A stretch of 64,000 nt of DNA, taken from positions 74,376,993 to 74,440,992 of the forward strand of contig OX104115.1 of the NCBI GenBank assembly GCA_944474755.1, written 5' to 3'. The DNA comes from Limnoperna fortunei (Eukaryota > Mollusca > Bivalvia > Mytilida > Modiolidae). Shown piece by piece: positions 1-11,949 of the stretch. Below the pieces are notes generated by a model. The model searched no databases. It was not told where the DNA came from and saw only the letters and a program-made list of their open reading frames with translations. Within the stretch, counting starts at the first letter, position 1, and each line of letters opens with the position of its first letter. Position numbers and translations under genes: made by a program.

Positions 1-2080
1 TATTTAAATCTAAGAATTTCTCAGAAGGCACCCACCCGAGACGATGCTCTTGGCTTAGCCTAGTGACATGTACCAATTTGGAATTTTTATTAAAATGTAA
101 GAATTTTTCAGAAGGCACTCACCCGAGACGATGCTCTTGGCTTAGCCTAGTGACATGTACCAATTTGGACTTTTTATTAAAATTTAAGAATTTCTCAGAA
201 GGCACCCACCCGAGACGATGCTCTTGGCTTAGCCTAGTGACATGTACCAATTTGGAATTTTTATTAAAATCTAGGAATTTCTCAGAAGGCACCCACCCGA
301 GACGATGCTCTTGGCTTAGTCTAGTGACATGTACCAATTTGGAATTTTTATTAAAATCTAAGAATTTCTCAGAAGGCACCAACCCGAGACGATGCTCTTG
401 GCTTAGCCTTATATGTACCAATTTAGAATTTTTATTAAAATCTAAGAATTTCTCAGAAGGCACCCACCCGAGACGATGCTCTTGGCTTAGCCTAGTGACA
501 TGTACCAATTTGGAATTTTTATTAAAATCTAAGAATTTCACAGAAGGCACCCACCCGAGACGATGCTCTTGGCTTAGCCTAGTGACATGTACCAATTTGG
601 AATTTTGTATTAAAATCTAAGAATTTCACAGAAGGCACCAACCCGAGACGATGCTCTTGGCTTAGCCTAGTGACATGTACCAATTTGGAATTTTGTATTA
701 AAATCTAAGAATTTCTCAGAAGGCACCCACCCGAGACGATGCTCTTGGCTTAGCCTAGTGACATGTACCAATTTGGAATTTTTATTAAAATCTAAGAATT
801 TCACAGAAGGCACCCACCCGAGACGATGCTCTTGGCTTAGCCTAGTGACATGTACCAATTTGGAATTTTTATTAAAATCTAAGAATTTCACAGAAGGCAC
901 CCACCCGAGACGATGCTCTTGGCTTAGCCTAGTGACATGTACCAATTTGGAATTTTGTATTAAAATCTAAGAATTTCACAGAAGGCACCAACCCGAGACG
1001 ATGCTCTTGGCTTAGCCTAGTGACATGTACCAATTTGGAATTTTGTATTAAAATCTAAGAATTTCTCAGAAGGCACCCACCCGAGACGATGCTCTTGGCT
1101 TAGCCTAGTGACATGTACCAATTTGGAATTTTTATTAAAATCTAAGAATTTCACAGAAGGCACCCACCCGAGACGATGCTCTTGGCTTAGCCTAGTGACA
1201 TGTACCAATTTGGAATTTTGTATTTAAATCTAAGAATTTCTCAGAAGGCACCCACCCGAGACGATGCTCTTGGCTTAGCCTAGTGACATGTACCAATTTG
1301 GAATTTTTATTAAAATGTAAGAATTTTTCAGAAGGCACCCACCCGAGACGATGCTCTTGGCTTAGCCTAGTGACATGTACCAATTTGGACTTTTTATTAA
1401 AATTTAAGAATTTCTCAGAAGGCACCCACCCGAGACGATGCTCTTGGCTTAGCCTAGTGGCATGTACCAATTTGGAATTTTGTATTAAAATCTAAAGAAT
1501 ATCTCAGAAGGCACCCACCCGAGACGATGCTCTTGGCTTAGCCTAGTGACATGTACCAATTTGGAATTTTTATTAAAATCTAGGAATTTCTCAGAAGGCA
1601 CCCACCCGAGACGATGCTCTTGGCTTAGTCTAGTGACATGTACCAATTTGGAAATTTTATTAAAATCTAAGAATTTCTCAGAAGGCACCAACCCGAGACG
1701 ATGCTCTTGGCTTAGCCTTATATGTACCAATTGAGAATTTTTATTAAAATCTAAGAATTTCTCAGAAGGCACCCACCCGAGACGATGCTCTTGGCTTAGC
1801 CTAGTGACATGTACCAATTTGGAATTTTTATTAAAATCTAAGAATTTCACAGAAGGCACCCACCCGAGACGATGCTCTTGGCTTAGCCTAGTGACATGTA
1901 CCAATTTGGAATTTTGTATTAAAATTTAAGAATTTCTCAGAAGGCACCCACCCGAGACGATGCTCTTGGCTTAGCCTAGTGACATGTACTAATTTGGAAT
2001 TTTTATTAAAATCTAAGAATTTCTCAGAAGGCACCCACCCGAGACGATGCTCTTGGCTTAGCCTAGCGACATGTACCAAT
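1..2080. repeat. 87-bp satellite array, block 1 (24 copies)
   Basis: Head-to-tail copies of an 87-bp unit. Its conserved box is GACGATGCTCTTGGCTTAG and it also carries the phrase GACATGTACCAATTTGG. I count 24 copies of the box, spaced 84-89 bp. Because 87 is a multiple of three, long frames stay open on both strands (for example 63-620 plus and 119-595 minus); they read the same 29-residue period and are not genes. Variants recur in order: the segment beginning at 1 is repeated at 1221 (offset 1,220 bp, about 14 units), and units with TTTTGTATT recur about four units apart. This indicates higher-order structure. Confidence 0.97.
2073..2080. repeat. Target-site duplication, left (GTACCAAT)
   Basis: Left copy of the 8-bp duplication flanking the hAT-like insert. 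It is part of a normal satellite unit. Confidence 0.7.
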
Positions 2081-3190
2081 CGTTACCAGTCATTTCGTAC
2101 CATAACCAAATCGTACCATCCAAATCGTACCATAATTAAAACCATTTCGTACCATAACCATTTCGTACCACAGCCATTTCGTACCATATGGGGAATTGTA
2201 TTAAGACAATTTCGTACCAAATGGGGTAGTGTAATATGATGATTTCGTATCATATGGGGAAGTGTATCAGGGATCACCACAGCTCAAAATCCAAGGGTGA
2301 GGCAAGTCGGACGATGATATTTCCTTACTCATAAAAATTTTAGAGTGACATTTATTTATTCATAATAGTGTTATCAGTCTTTGTTTTTGTTTTCCCACTT
2401 GTGGTTTTGCTACCAGTTACAATGTACATGTATTTTTGTATTTAAAAACTTCATTGTTTAAGGAATAAAGTCAAACTTTAGTATGGAGCTCAAAATTCAA
2501 GGGCGGAGGAAACAAATTCAAGAGTGGAGGAGCACCGCCCTTGAATAGCCTGTGGTGAACCCTGGTGTATTAATGAAAACCTGTATGCAATTTCAGCATA
2601 ATATTGCTCTTTCGATCAAAGTGGTAAATAGAAATAAAATTAACTATTTTAATTTTTAATTTTTTAATTTATTTACAAAATAATTCCGTCATAACATAAA
2701 ATATCAGATAACAACGTAATGACACAGATAAAAAAATAATAAAAATATCTTTTAAAGCTTAGCAACTATTTTAACATGAGCTACTATTTTCAATATTGTC
2801 ACAATCAATTGTCTTTCATAACAGCACTGGGAAACAAACTTTTTGCGGAAAGTCATTATTGCTTTCATATCTTATTAATGAATAATAAAGCCATATTTGT
2901 TTACACAACAATTATTTCAAATAACCTTTTTTTAATTAATAATTTTGAAAATATCTTCTTTAGATTAATTTAAAAGATTTTTTACGAATATTTGTTTATG
3001 ATATACATTAAAGTAATTCAATTTTTCGCATTCTACGACATTGTTTACACATGGTACGATATTATTTTCATATGGTACGAAATGGTAATAAGTTATGGTA
3101 CGATATGGCATTTTGATGGTACGATTTGGTAATTTTGGGTACGAAATGGCAATGGTACGATTTGGTTATGGTACGAAATGACTGTAATTC
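2081..3190. mobile_element. Non-autonomous hAT-like DNA transposon inside the satellite
   Basis: A 1,110-bp insert splits the satellite. Its ends are inverted: 2087-2119 and 3152-3184 are a perfect 33-bp inverted match. Short subterminal motifs (TTTCGTACCATA type) are repeated five to seven times at each end, pointing inward from both sides. The satellite word GTACCAAT lies at both edges (2073-2080 and 3191-3198), as expected for an 8-bp target duplication. Eight-bp duplications plus subterminal repeats are typical of the hAT superfamily. The interior is AT-rich with a diverged internal repeat (about 2283 and 2487) and no transposase frame. The outermost 6 bp of the two ends do not match well. 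Confidence 0.75.
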
Positions 3191-3198
3191 GTACCAAT
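3191..3198. repeat. Target-site duplication, right (GTACCAAT)
   Basis: Right copy of the 8-bp duplication. The satellite unit resumes here in phase with the left block, so removing the insert plus one copy restores a continuous unit. Confidence 0.7.
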
Positions 3199-3900
3199 TT
3201 GGACTTTTTATTAAAATCTAAGAATTTCTCAGAAGGCACCAACCCGAGACGATGCTCTTGGCTTAGCCTAGTATGTACCAATTTAGAATTTTTATTAAAA
3301 TCTAAGAATTTCTCAGAAGGCACCCACCCGAGACGATGCTCTTGGCTTAGCCTAGTGACATGTACCAATTTGGAATTTTTATTAAAATCTAAGAATTTCA
3401 CAGAAGGCACCCACCTGAGACGATGCTCTTGGCTTAGCCTAGTGACATGTAACAATTTTGAACTTTTATTAAAATGTATTAATTTCTCAGAAGGCCCCCC
3501 CGACGAAGCTCTTGGCGTAGCCTAGAGCCATGTACCGATTTTAATTAATAATTTCATTAAAATTTATTAATTTCTAATATGGCACCGCGCTAGACGATGC
3601 TCTTGGCTTAGCCAATTGACATTTACGGATTTTATTAAATTTCATTTTATTGTATTATTTCTCAGTATGTACCCACCCGAAACGATGCTCTTGGCTTAGC
3701 CTAGTGACATGTACCAATTTGGGAATTTTTTTTTAAATGTAAGAATTTCTCAGTAGGCACCAACCCGAGACGATGCTCTTGGCTTAGCCTAGTGACATGT
3801 ACCAATTTGGAATTTTTATTGAAATCTAAGAATTTCTCAGTAGGCACCAACCCGAGACGATGCTCTTGGCTTAGCATACTGACATGTACCGATTTAAATG
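3191..3900. repeat. 87-bp satellite array, block 2 (8 copies, decaying)
   Basis: Eight further copies of the GACGATGCTCTTGGC box in the same orientation as block 1. Units between about 3465 and 3660 are much more diverged, with small deletions and substitutions, and the last unit fades out near 3900. Decay at the edge is usual for satellite arrays, where unequal exchange homogenises the centre more than the margins. Confidence 0.93.
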
Positions 3901-4764
3901 TAAATTATAGGGCGATTTTCCATAATTTGACCCTTTATTAGAACGTATTATTATACGTTAGGAACAAGTGAATGTTGTCTTTATGCCATACATCGGGTAA
4001 TGTGGCCTGCAGTTTTTTTTGCGAGGAAAAGTCTCACGGTTTATACAAATAACATTGAACGTCACGAAAGTCGACGAAGGTTTAAATTTTTCTACTGGAT
4101 TTTCATAATAAAAAGTAAAATATGAAAGAACAAAAATGCAAGCAAAAATTTGCATTCCAAGGGGATGTGACTTTTAGTAGGGTATATAACGATTCGTCCC
4201 TTATTAATAACGATTCCACCAACATTTGATGCGCCAACATGCGCAAAAGCGTTTGCATATATTAAGTACAAGAAAATTTATGAGCAAAATTTAATCAGTC
4301 TTCTTAATTTGAAACATTTTGAAAGAGTAACCTTATGGTTTCAGGACTATTAACATGAAAATTTGAGATATGGACCTTTACTATTATCACTAAACAGAAT
4401 AAAAATCATAGCAAAATGACATATATTCGATGTGCAGAGATATTTAACCAAATAAACACTAAATCAAAGGAAGATAAAAATATGAAAAATACTTATCGTC
4501 GATCTGCAGCTGGAAGCCACAATGATACAGAAAAACTGCCACACTTGATATCGTGACAACTTGAAAAGTCATTCCAAGATCTGGATACCGTCCTCTTGAC
4601 CCGAATGCAACGACACGAGTTTCGAATGACGAATGTCTGTTTGAAATGCGTTATTTATTTATGTATTTTTTTTTAATTATAACAGGAAATAACATGATAA
4701 TAACGTTATCCGGAGGTGTCACCTTTGATATTTACTTGTTAATTGATTTATTATGTATTTCCCC
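3901..4764. other. AT-rich DNA, no gene recognised
   Basis: Short open frames only (for example a 65-codon minus frame at 3958-4155) with no splice structure or recognisable motif. I see nothing else here. Confidence 0.6.
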
Positions 4765-4769
4765 AATTA

Positions 4770-5870
4770 AGCTAAGGGGGTTTACTCACAAAACGTCAAC
4801 TGGCAAAATAAACATCTAATTAAGAAGTCGGGATTAAGAAACCGTTGAAGGGTTTGATTTTATTAACTTACCTGTACAATATTTCATAATGTTTTAAAAT
4901 GAAGAAAGTTTTTAAGAAACTGTCTTTACAGTTACGAGTTTTGTGCTGATTCACAATTAAATAGTATATTCAATAGAAATTGTGATGAAAATTTATGTCT
5001 TCAACCGTAACAAAAATTTCAATAATATATAAAAATCATCGCTTTATACAGAGGTTTTGGAGTAATGAATAATTGGTAAACGGATAAAAAGTCACAGGAA
5101 AAAAAGTCACAAGAAAACAAGTCACGGGAAAAAAGTCACAATATTTAAATGTATTGGTATTGAAGGTGGTTTATAAGGGTTTTTTGGCAAGATTTATGTT
5201 CTTGTGTATACAAATTAAACTGGATATTAAAAGACATTTAAATTAAAATAACCGTGATTTTTTTCCTGTGACTTTCTTTCCTACAACCGAATAATTTTAT
5301 AATAAATTTTATAATAAATAAATCCCAAATCATCACTAATTTAACTTATTGTTCAATAATATTTCAAATGCATATGAGTGTCTGCATCTACACCAAAATC
5401 CAGTACGTAATTATTGAGCACGATGCCGAATAAAAACATCGACCTGATGAAATTTGCTCACTTAGTTTCCTAAGTACTTCACTTTGGTTGACAACAATCT
5501 TTCAGTTGTAACCTTTGGATAGAAAATATGAAGTAAACAACAATTTTTCTGGTATATTGTGAAATATAAAATTATATAAAATGAACTGATTTAATTATGA
5601 TATGTTGGTGCAGACTGTCCCTGGTTGATGTTAATATTCTCTAAACACCTTCAAGTTTAAAATATATTTTTAATGCATAAACGAATTTTTCTCGAATGGA
5701 ATATTTACAAAATAGAATATGTTTTAAAGGTAAATAAAAGTGAATTTGGAATCGCCTACCCGCAAAATTTGAATTATTTTACGGGTACCTTCAGCGGACC
5801 TCGTTGGGATCCGCGTTTTTTAATTAGATGTTTGTTTTCGGAATAGACGTTTTGTGAACACACCATATGG
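4770..5870. mobile_element. Candidate 1.1-kb terminal-inverted-repeat element
   Basis: The segment near 4775-4825 (CACAAAACGTC followed by AACATCTAATTAA) recurs inverted near 5818-5870 at roughly three-quarters identity over about 50 bp. Between the arms there is no transposase frame. A cluster of AAGTCACAGGAAAA words lies at 5088-5140 and its inverse at about 5255-5275. I could not define the outer ends or a target duplication, so this may be a diverged non-autonomous DNA element or a decayed fold-back. Confidence 0.45.
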
Positions 5871-5875
5871 GGGCA

Positions 5876-6768
5876 CAAATCTGAACTATTGTTACTTAAT
5901 TTTGCACAAGATCTGTGCATTTCCAATATTACATGTTGTCTTTGCCAGTTTCTAGATTCTAATGGACTTGAAATAAAATTTTTATAATGGTATTAAATAA
6001 CTATTTAGTAATAGATAAGTATTGCATAAAAATCTGTCTAAAATTTTAATAAACATTAATATTTTCATTTTAAGACAACATATGTGACCAAGACAATGTT
6101 TTGTTGGATAAGTTTTTTGTTAATATATTGATTTCATGAAATTCGTAAGATTATAGTAATTTGCAGATTCCAAGTGCGAAAGTGTGTTTACAATTTGAGT
6201 TAAAGTTCAAAGTCTCTTTGACATTTACGGCACTAACTCTAGATCTTTGCATTGTTTCGTATATGCGATTGCCGAATCCAATATTGCCGAGTCCAGTTAG
6301 CAGATTCCCGAATTGCTGCCAATCAAAAGTTAAACTATTAATGATTTTAGAAAACATAAATGTTTTTTCGCAGTAGTTGTTTGAAAATATTTCGATTTCA
6401 TGGAACTAGTTTTTGTGTTGTTTCGTATCTATGTTATTATTTAAAAGATAAAATAAACAATAGATAGACCTATAATTTATTTCATTAAAAATTTGACATC
6501 AAGCAACTATTAAATTTGTGAAATTAAAGGTTAATAATTTATTTCTTTGATCTATGTGATTCGGCTTGTATTTTACTCCAATTACTCTTTGAATTCAGAA
6601 CATCAGCTTGTGTTGGGAAAACACACAAAGGTTGTGTTTTCAGTTGCAAAAATTTAAGCAATTTTTGTTTTAACTGTCGGTAACCAATTTTAATTACTAT
6701 ATTACCGAACAATAATAATTGCAATTTAAAATAAATATAATGATCTGGTTAATAATTTACTAACATTC
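5876..6768. other. AT-rich spacer, nothing recognised
   Basis: Short frames on both strands around 6150-6380 and 6539-6724 show no similarity I recognise and have no splice borders that make sense. I treat this as non-coding spacer. Confidence 0.55.
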
Positions 6769-7136
6769 AATTGGCGAAAGCCATAAACATCAAATAAAAC
6801 CATACAAGGCGGTTTTGATTTTAATTCGCTGGACTAGTACAACAATTTAATTTTAGAATTAATAAAAACTGATGGTTTTTATTGTTTTGGGGTTTTTTGT
6901 GTTTTTTCAAAGACATATAATATATGTTTGTAGTTTTGTGGGTATTTTGTTGTACTGTTTTTATTTTTTATTATAGGATAATTAATTGGGCGGAGTGAAT
7001 ATACAAAATATGACCACAAGTGCCGCATAACGCATCTGATTAAAGAGTTTAATCTGATGTTTTATGCGGCACGAATTAAAATCAAAACCGCCTTGTATGG
7101 TTTTATTTGATGTTTATGGCTTTGCTTTCGCCAATT
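6769..7136. mobile_element. MITE-like element with 59-bp inverted ends
   Basis: The left arm 6769-6828 (starts AATTGGCGAAAG) is repeated inverted at 7072-7136 almost perfectly. The only clear difference is a 5-bp insertion in the right arm (GCAAA, a local duplication). The whole unit is 368 bp. Just inside the right arm is a second hairpin (7020-7072) with 25-nt arms and a 3-nt loop. There is no coding capacity. Target duplication not identified. Confidence 0.75.
7020..7072. repeat. Near-perfect 25-nt stem hairpin
   Basis: GTGCCGCATAACGCATCTGA is answered after a three-base loop by its near inverse ending in ATGCGGCAC. It lies inside the 368-bp MITE-like element. Confidence 0.75.
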
Positions 7137-7930
7137 AGACAAATTATATGATGGCACAGGTATTAGCTACCTAGGGTGTACCGTGAGACAACTTATGACA
7201 CCGTTGTTAATTGAACCATTGCTCACCACACCTGTGATTACAAAACGGCAACAGATGGTCACCAAATTATAAGAAAATGGGTTGCCAAATTGATTATCCT
7301 ATTTATTATATAGATAAAAGTTGGTTTCGTAAAATTGTAATGCTTAATCCTAAATTTTATTAACGGCAGATGATTATCTGTATTGTACAAAACCAAGTGA
7401 CATTTTGGAGGGAAAAAAACCCGAGAGTGAAAATAAACGATAATTTTCACATGTGATTTACCGTGATTTCTGTCACTCGGAAAATTCGATATTTCATCTC
7501 TATATAATTTTTTTATTAAATAAGTCAATGTATTGATATATAAACGTTGTGCCTGAGTCTCGAACAGACTGATTGCCGATTGGCGTCGTACGAAAGCCGA
7601 ATATACGATGTAAAACAATATAGACATGCATAAAAACATTCAATGATCAAAGCACAAACAATTGCACATACCAAAGCAAAGCTCAAGTAAAGAACGATCA
7701 ATAAACTGCCACAGAGCGTAAAATATAAAGCACTAAAAGGAACATTAAATGTCAACTAAAGCACATATTATAATTAATGCATAAGCGAATATATGGTATA
7801 AAAAGCACTAAACTGTTAATACCCAGAATATATTTACCACTAATTATAGCAGGTTTAGCAATATAACATGACAACAGTATTACATATGAAGGTTAACAGG
7901 AACAAAAAAAAAAAAAAAACAAAAAACAAA
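7137..7930 (-). other. Probable 3' untranslated end of a retroelement
   Basis: AT-rich DNA directly downstream, on the minus strand, of the retroelement C-terminal fragment at 8275-8477. Minus-strand open frames at 7259-7755 read hydrophobic or low-complexity sequence with no known motif. An A-rich run lies at 7903-7932. The assignment rests on position only. Confidence 0.35.
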
Positions 7931-8274
7931 AAAACCAGATAATATGCTATCAATCAGGCATGAGTACTAGTAGTATTGTTGAATTTACATGAGCTACATA
8001 AGCATTTTTACCCCCACACCAGCAATAGCAAAGAAAACCGACCGAACAACAAGAGCCAAAAGTCAAGGGACAGTTACAAATCCGGATATAGACAAAACGC
8101 AACACAAAAACCAAAAACACAAAACAGAAAGAGAGTAACCCGAACCCAATAAAAACCATGGGTGCACTCAGGTGCTCCGGACGAGTAAGCAGTGCCTGCC
8201 TCTAATTAGACACCCGTCGAGTTACTCATTGTCATGTCTAGGGAAAAGTCAAATCCAGGAATAGGAATCACTAC

Positions 8275-8477
8275 CTATGACTCCGCAAACATGTCAGATC
8301 GTATTTGAGACACTGATTTCCCATAACGATCATTTAAGTCATGGTGACGACCATAGAATTTCTGGAGAGATAACATCAACCTAGGTGCAACAAACCCTTG
8401 TTTGAGTAGTTTAGCAGTCAACAACAGGGATCGGTCTAGAAAATCGGAATACCGATCGCAGGATCTAGAATAACGTA
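8275..8477 (-). pseudogene. C-terminal fragment of a reverse-transcriptase-type retroelement
   Basis: Reading the minus strand, this segment encodes about 65 residues ending in a stop at 8275-8277. Readable words in order are RYSDFLDRS, LLLTAKLLKQGF, KFYGRHHDLNDRYG and SVSQIRSDMF. This word pattern (LLxxLLxQGF, then FYGRHHDLVDRYG, then SVSQ) is one I associate with the extreme C-terminus of a reverse-transcriptase family common in invertebrate genomes; I cannot name the clade. It is truncated upstream, where it meets the LINE fossil at about 8480. A frame stop precedes the first readable residues. Confidence 0.6.
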
Positions 8478-8484
8478 TAATTTA

Positions 8485-9360
8485 TGAAATGTCAATAGTA
8501 ACACCCAATAATTTTACTTCATCTTCACATACAAAATTTATATTGTTTATATTAAATACAATTTTTTTTTCTCATGTGTTCGTTTACCAATTGCTAAAGC
8601 CTGGAATTTGTCAGGATTAGCCTGCATTTTGTTATCAAAAAACCAGTTTATTAGGGATTTACTATCTTCTTCTAGACACTTAATTACTGTTTCTATGGAT
8701 TTATCTGATTTGGACAGAGTATTATCATCTGCATAGTTATATAATGAGCAATGTTTGACGAAGAAAAATATATCATTTACAAATATGTTGAACAGTATAG
8801 GACCTAAAATAGATCCTTGTGGTACCCCTTTATAGATGTTCATCATACTACTAAGGGTTTGATTAATTTTGACACATTGTCTCCTATCAGAGAGGTAACT
8901 ATTTAACAAATTAAGTGCCGAATCTGATAATCCACAGGCTTTAAGTTTTTAGTAACAAATGATCATGAGGAAGACAATGAAAGGCCTTAGAAAGGTCCAT
9001 CGGGATGGCGGCAAGGTATTCATTTTGATCAAGAGACTTTTTCCAATCTTCAATCACACGCAAAAGAGTAGATTGACAACCAAAACCAGATCTTAATGCT
9101 GCCAAAAAAGGATTGAAGATATTATCAAAATGTTTAATGAGCTGTTTTTCAATTGAATTTTCAAATAATTTGGAAATAGCTGGTAGGACACTAATTGGTC
9201 TGTAATTGCCTTTCTCAAGAACACTATTCTTTTTATGTATGGGGCAACTTGGGCAACTTTTAGTTTATCTGGGAAAATAGAGGTGGATAAGGATAGGTTT
9301 ACAAGAGCTGTAAGAGGTTTAACAATTGAAGGTTGAGCAAGATATCGAGTAGTTTCATTC
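8485..9360 (-). pseudogene. Decayed non-LTR (LINE) reverse transcriptase, copy 1
   Basis: The minus strand encodes the palm of a CR1/Jockey-like LINE reverse transcriptase. In order it reads SKLFENSIEKQLIKHF, then STLLRVIEDW, then AAIPMDLSKAFHCLPHDHLL. After a one-base frameshift near 8948 comes the intact stretch 8547-8909 with GVPQGSILGPILFN and the catalytic YADD box. A second frame change precedes NFVCEDEVKLLGVTID, near 8485-8560. The endonuclease domain and the C-terminus are missing, so the element is dead. It carries the usual 5' truncation of LINEs and is cut at its 3' side by the unrelated retroelement fragment. Same family as the copy at 12735-14080. Confidence 0.85.
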
Positions 9361-9706
9361 TTAGTTTCTTAGTGCATAAATGAGATTCTTTGTGGTATTT
9401 CTACGTCACCCAAAGTAAGGAGAAAGTGTAATAGATGAAGATTAAAAAATATTTCTGGCACTCCGACATTTTTTCGGCGATCTATTTTTTTTAAATGCAA
9501 AGGGTTTATATAGTAAATAAAATTATTTTTTATTGTTATACCTCTCAGATGATAGCTAAAACTTTGAAAATTATAAATTTATACTTTGTATTTTGATAGT
9601 ATGTACCATATTCAAAATATCGGTATTTGTTTAACGAAATTTTATTTCCAGTTACAACATTTCCAGGTAATTACCGAGCCGCCAAATTCATGTGATGTTA
9701 CTATAC

Positions 9707-9715
9707 GTTTTGTTC
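9707..9715. repeat. Target-site duplication, left (GTTTTGTTC)
   Basis: Left copy of the perfect 9-bp duplication at the edge of the Mutator-like element. Confidence 0.85.
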
Positions 9716-10003
9716 GGTGGTCGGTATTTCGGGTAGCCCGAACCCGAACCCGAGACAAAATCCCCGAGACAGAAATCGACTTTAATTAATTACTTAGTTA
9801 TTTTACAAAATTTTCACAAAATATTTGAAAGATATAATAAGTTTCTGATATTGAATTTTATATGTAAGTAAAAATATAATAAAACATATATTTATGAAAT
9901 TAATGCAAATTTTTGTACCGTAGGTCGGTATTTCGGGTATGCCGAGATGTGAAGGGAGGTAACTCATGTCAGGTAAAACATGGTGATAAGTATTTGCTAA
10001 ACA

Positions 10004-10041
<38 letters not shown>

Positions 10042-10796
10042 ATTTATGATTATTACCTTAAATTTTTTTCTATTGTTATATTTTGTTTTGAGTTTTACAT
10101 TTCATATGTTTGTGTTTCTTATTTAAACATTGCTACTGCCGATCAAAAAAGCTTTTTGTCTTGTGCAAATCTAAGAAAAAAACCGCAACTTTTAGGTTTC
10201 ATAACTATTCCAAAAATAAATCTTAACAATTAAAACAAATACATCCTTAACAGATCTGTGTAATTAGTGAATTAATATTTTAACACTTGATGCATGACGG
10301 GCAAAGAAACGGGTAACTGTTTTTGAAGAAAAATTCAAGCAGGCTGACACAGTGCAAATGGAAAAAAAATCTCTTCACACGTCTCGCAACTTGCCATATC
10401 ATCGTACAAATTCGGTAGTCGACAATTAACTTTGCTGTCTAGCTCTATGGGTATTGTTGATATCTGTTAACTTTAATTTTGATGTTAAACGAACTTTTCT
10501 TTTTGGAAATGGTGTTTACAAACTTATTATAAAATAAGCGTTAGTTCGAACAAATGCACACATGCTGTGAGTGCCGAGGACTACCACACTCCGTCCATTA
10601 TAGCCAAAGAAGCAATACTCGGTAGCGAATGCTATATAGCAAATACACCGCAATCCACTCCATTGTCTTTTTGTTGCACTTTCGGTTGTTTATATTAATA
10701 ATATTTTTCCCCTGTCCATTACAACGTTTCCATTTGCGCTGTGCAGAATAGTTAAGATGACAACATTGCCTGTATCTTGAAATCCATAAAATATCT

Positions 10797-11250
10797 TTAA
10801 ATTGTTGTTTGAAAATTTGTTGCGTAAAATTTATTGTATTTGCGCAAAGTTTTTTGTCGCTTTTTTCTTTTAATGTTAAAACAGGTTGCCGTGTTGTATC
10901 CTAATGCGCGGAGCGTTTTGCGACTTTTTGAGTTTTCAGTTTTTTTATTGGATCGAAATTCTTGATTTGTGGCTAAAGTTTGTCGGGGCTGAAGTTCAGA
11001 CAAAACATATTTCAGAAACAACAGTTCTTACAGGGCTATCTGAAAAAAAATACGAGAAGTCAATGCAAAATCTTTCTTCTGGAATAACTGAGAGTTCGAT
11101 TTTTGGTGTGTCAAATTTAATTTTCTTCTTGGAGACCCGGTGCTGCTGGTATTCCGCTTTTTTATAATTGAAGTTGGAATTATTTCATCCGCATTTATAC
11201 AGGTTGGGGTCGAAAATATAAATTAATTCTTGACAGTCTGGAGTTGGAAC
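10797..11250 (-). pseudogene. Possible broken coding cargo inside the Mutator-like element
   Basis: The minus strand has an open 74-codon stretch (10797-11021) containing KSRKTLRALGYNTATCFNIK and a basic KRKKRQKTLRKY run. Continuing upstream in the same frame it reads STSSTGSPRRKLN-type sequence across one or two stops. The composition (Lys, Arg, Ser, Thr) looks more protein-like than the surrounding DNA, but I do not recognise a family. It could be a remnant of the transposase, a captured host fragment, or chance. Confidence 0.3.
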
Positions 11251-11616
11251 ACATTGTCTAGGTTGCGTTCTACCCTCTCTCGTTTGCCTGTTTTCTGTCA
11301 TTTTTCCGAAGTTGCGACAAGTTCAAAATACGTTTTACGTCAGAATCAGGAGCCGGATGCTCATCTTAGCAGCAATTATGTGGTAATATAACGGATTGAC
11401 ATTTTTCTTGAGGTACAGTTGGACAGCATATTTCTCAGCTTACACGAGAAATTACTTTGCTTCCGGAACATGAATAACTCTTTTTTCTTCAATTGTCGCA
11501 ATAGCAAGTGCACGTTGTGACGAACTCTGGTCTTAAACAATGTGTACCTCATTTACACGTGGAGGAAAAGATAGAGCGGCATTAGGGGAACCGGATTTTC
11601 TTCTTTCATCTGTCCT

Positions 11617-11632
11617 TTTATTTATTTATTTA

Positions 11633-11700
<68 letters not shown>

Positions 11701-11745
11701 TTTATTTATTTATTTATTTACTTACTTACTTATTATTTATTTTAC
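11617..11745. repeat. Tetranucleotide microsatellite (TTTA)n/(CTTA)n
   Basis: About 30 tetranucleotides, mostly CTTA with TTTA blocks at both ends, inside the Mutator-like element. Confidence 0.95.
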
Positions 11746-11906
11746 GTAATTTTTATTATATTATTTTAATATTAATTATACTACTACTCTGGGACTAGTT
11801 TTATAGGTTCCTGTACTACTACTAGTACTACTACTACTACTCGCAAGCTCGTGCAATATAACACTTGCTTGGGACAATATTTCCCAATATTCATGCAATA
11901 ACCCTA

Positions 11907-11949
<43 letters not shown>

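Noticed and set aside
63..970. Long plus and minus open frames of 60-185 codons in 1-2280 and 3093-3525 that read as repeat proteins
   Set aside because: They are frames through an 87-bp satellite whose period is divisible by three. Both strands are open equally and there is no start context or splice structure.
7259..7755. Minus-strand hydrophobic frames of 126 and 76 codons
   Set aside because: AT-rich composition, no motif. More likely the 3' untranslated part of a retroelement.
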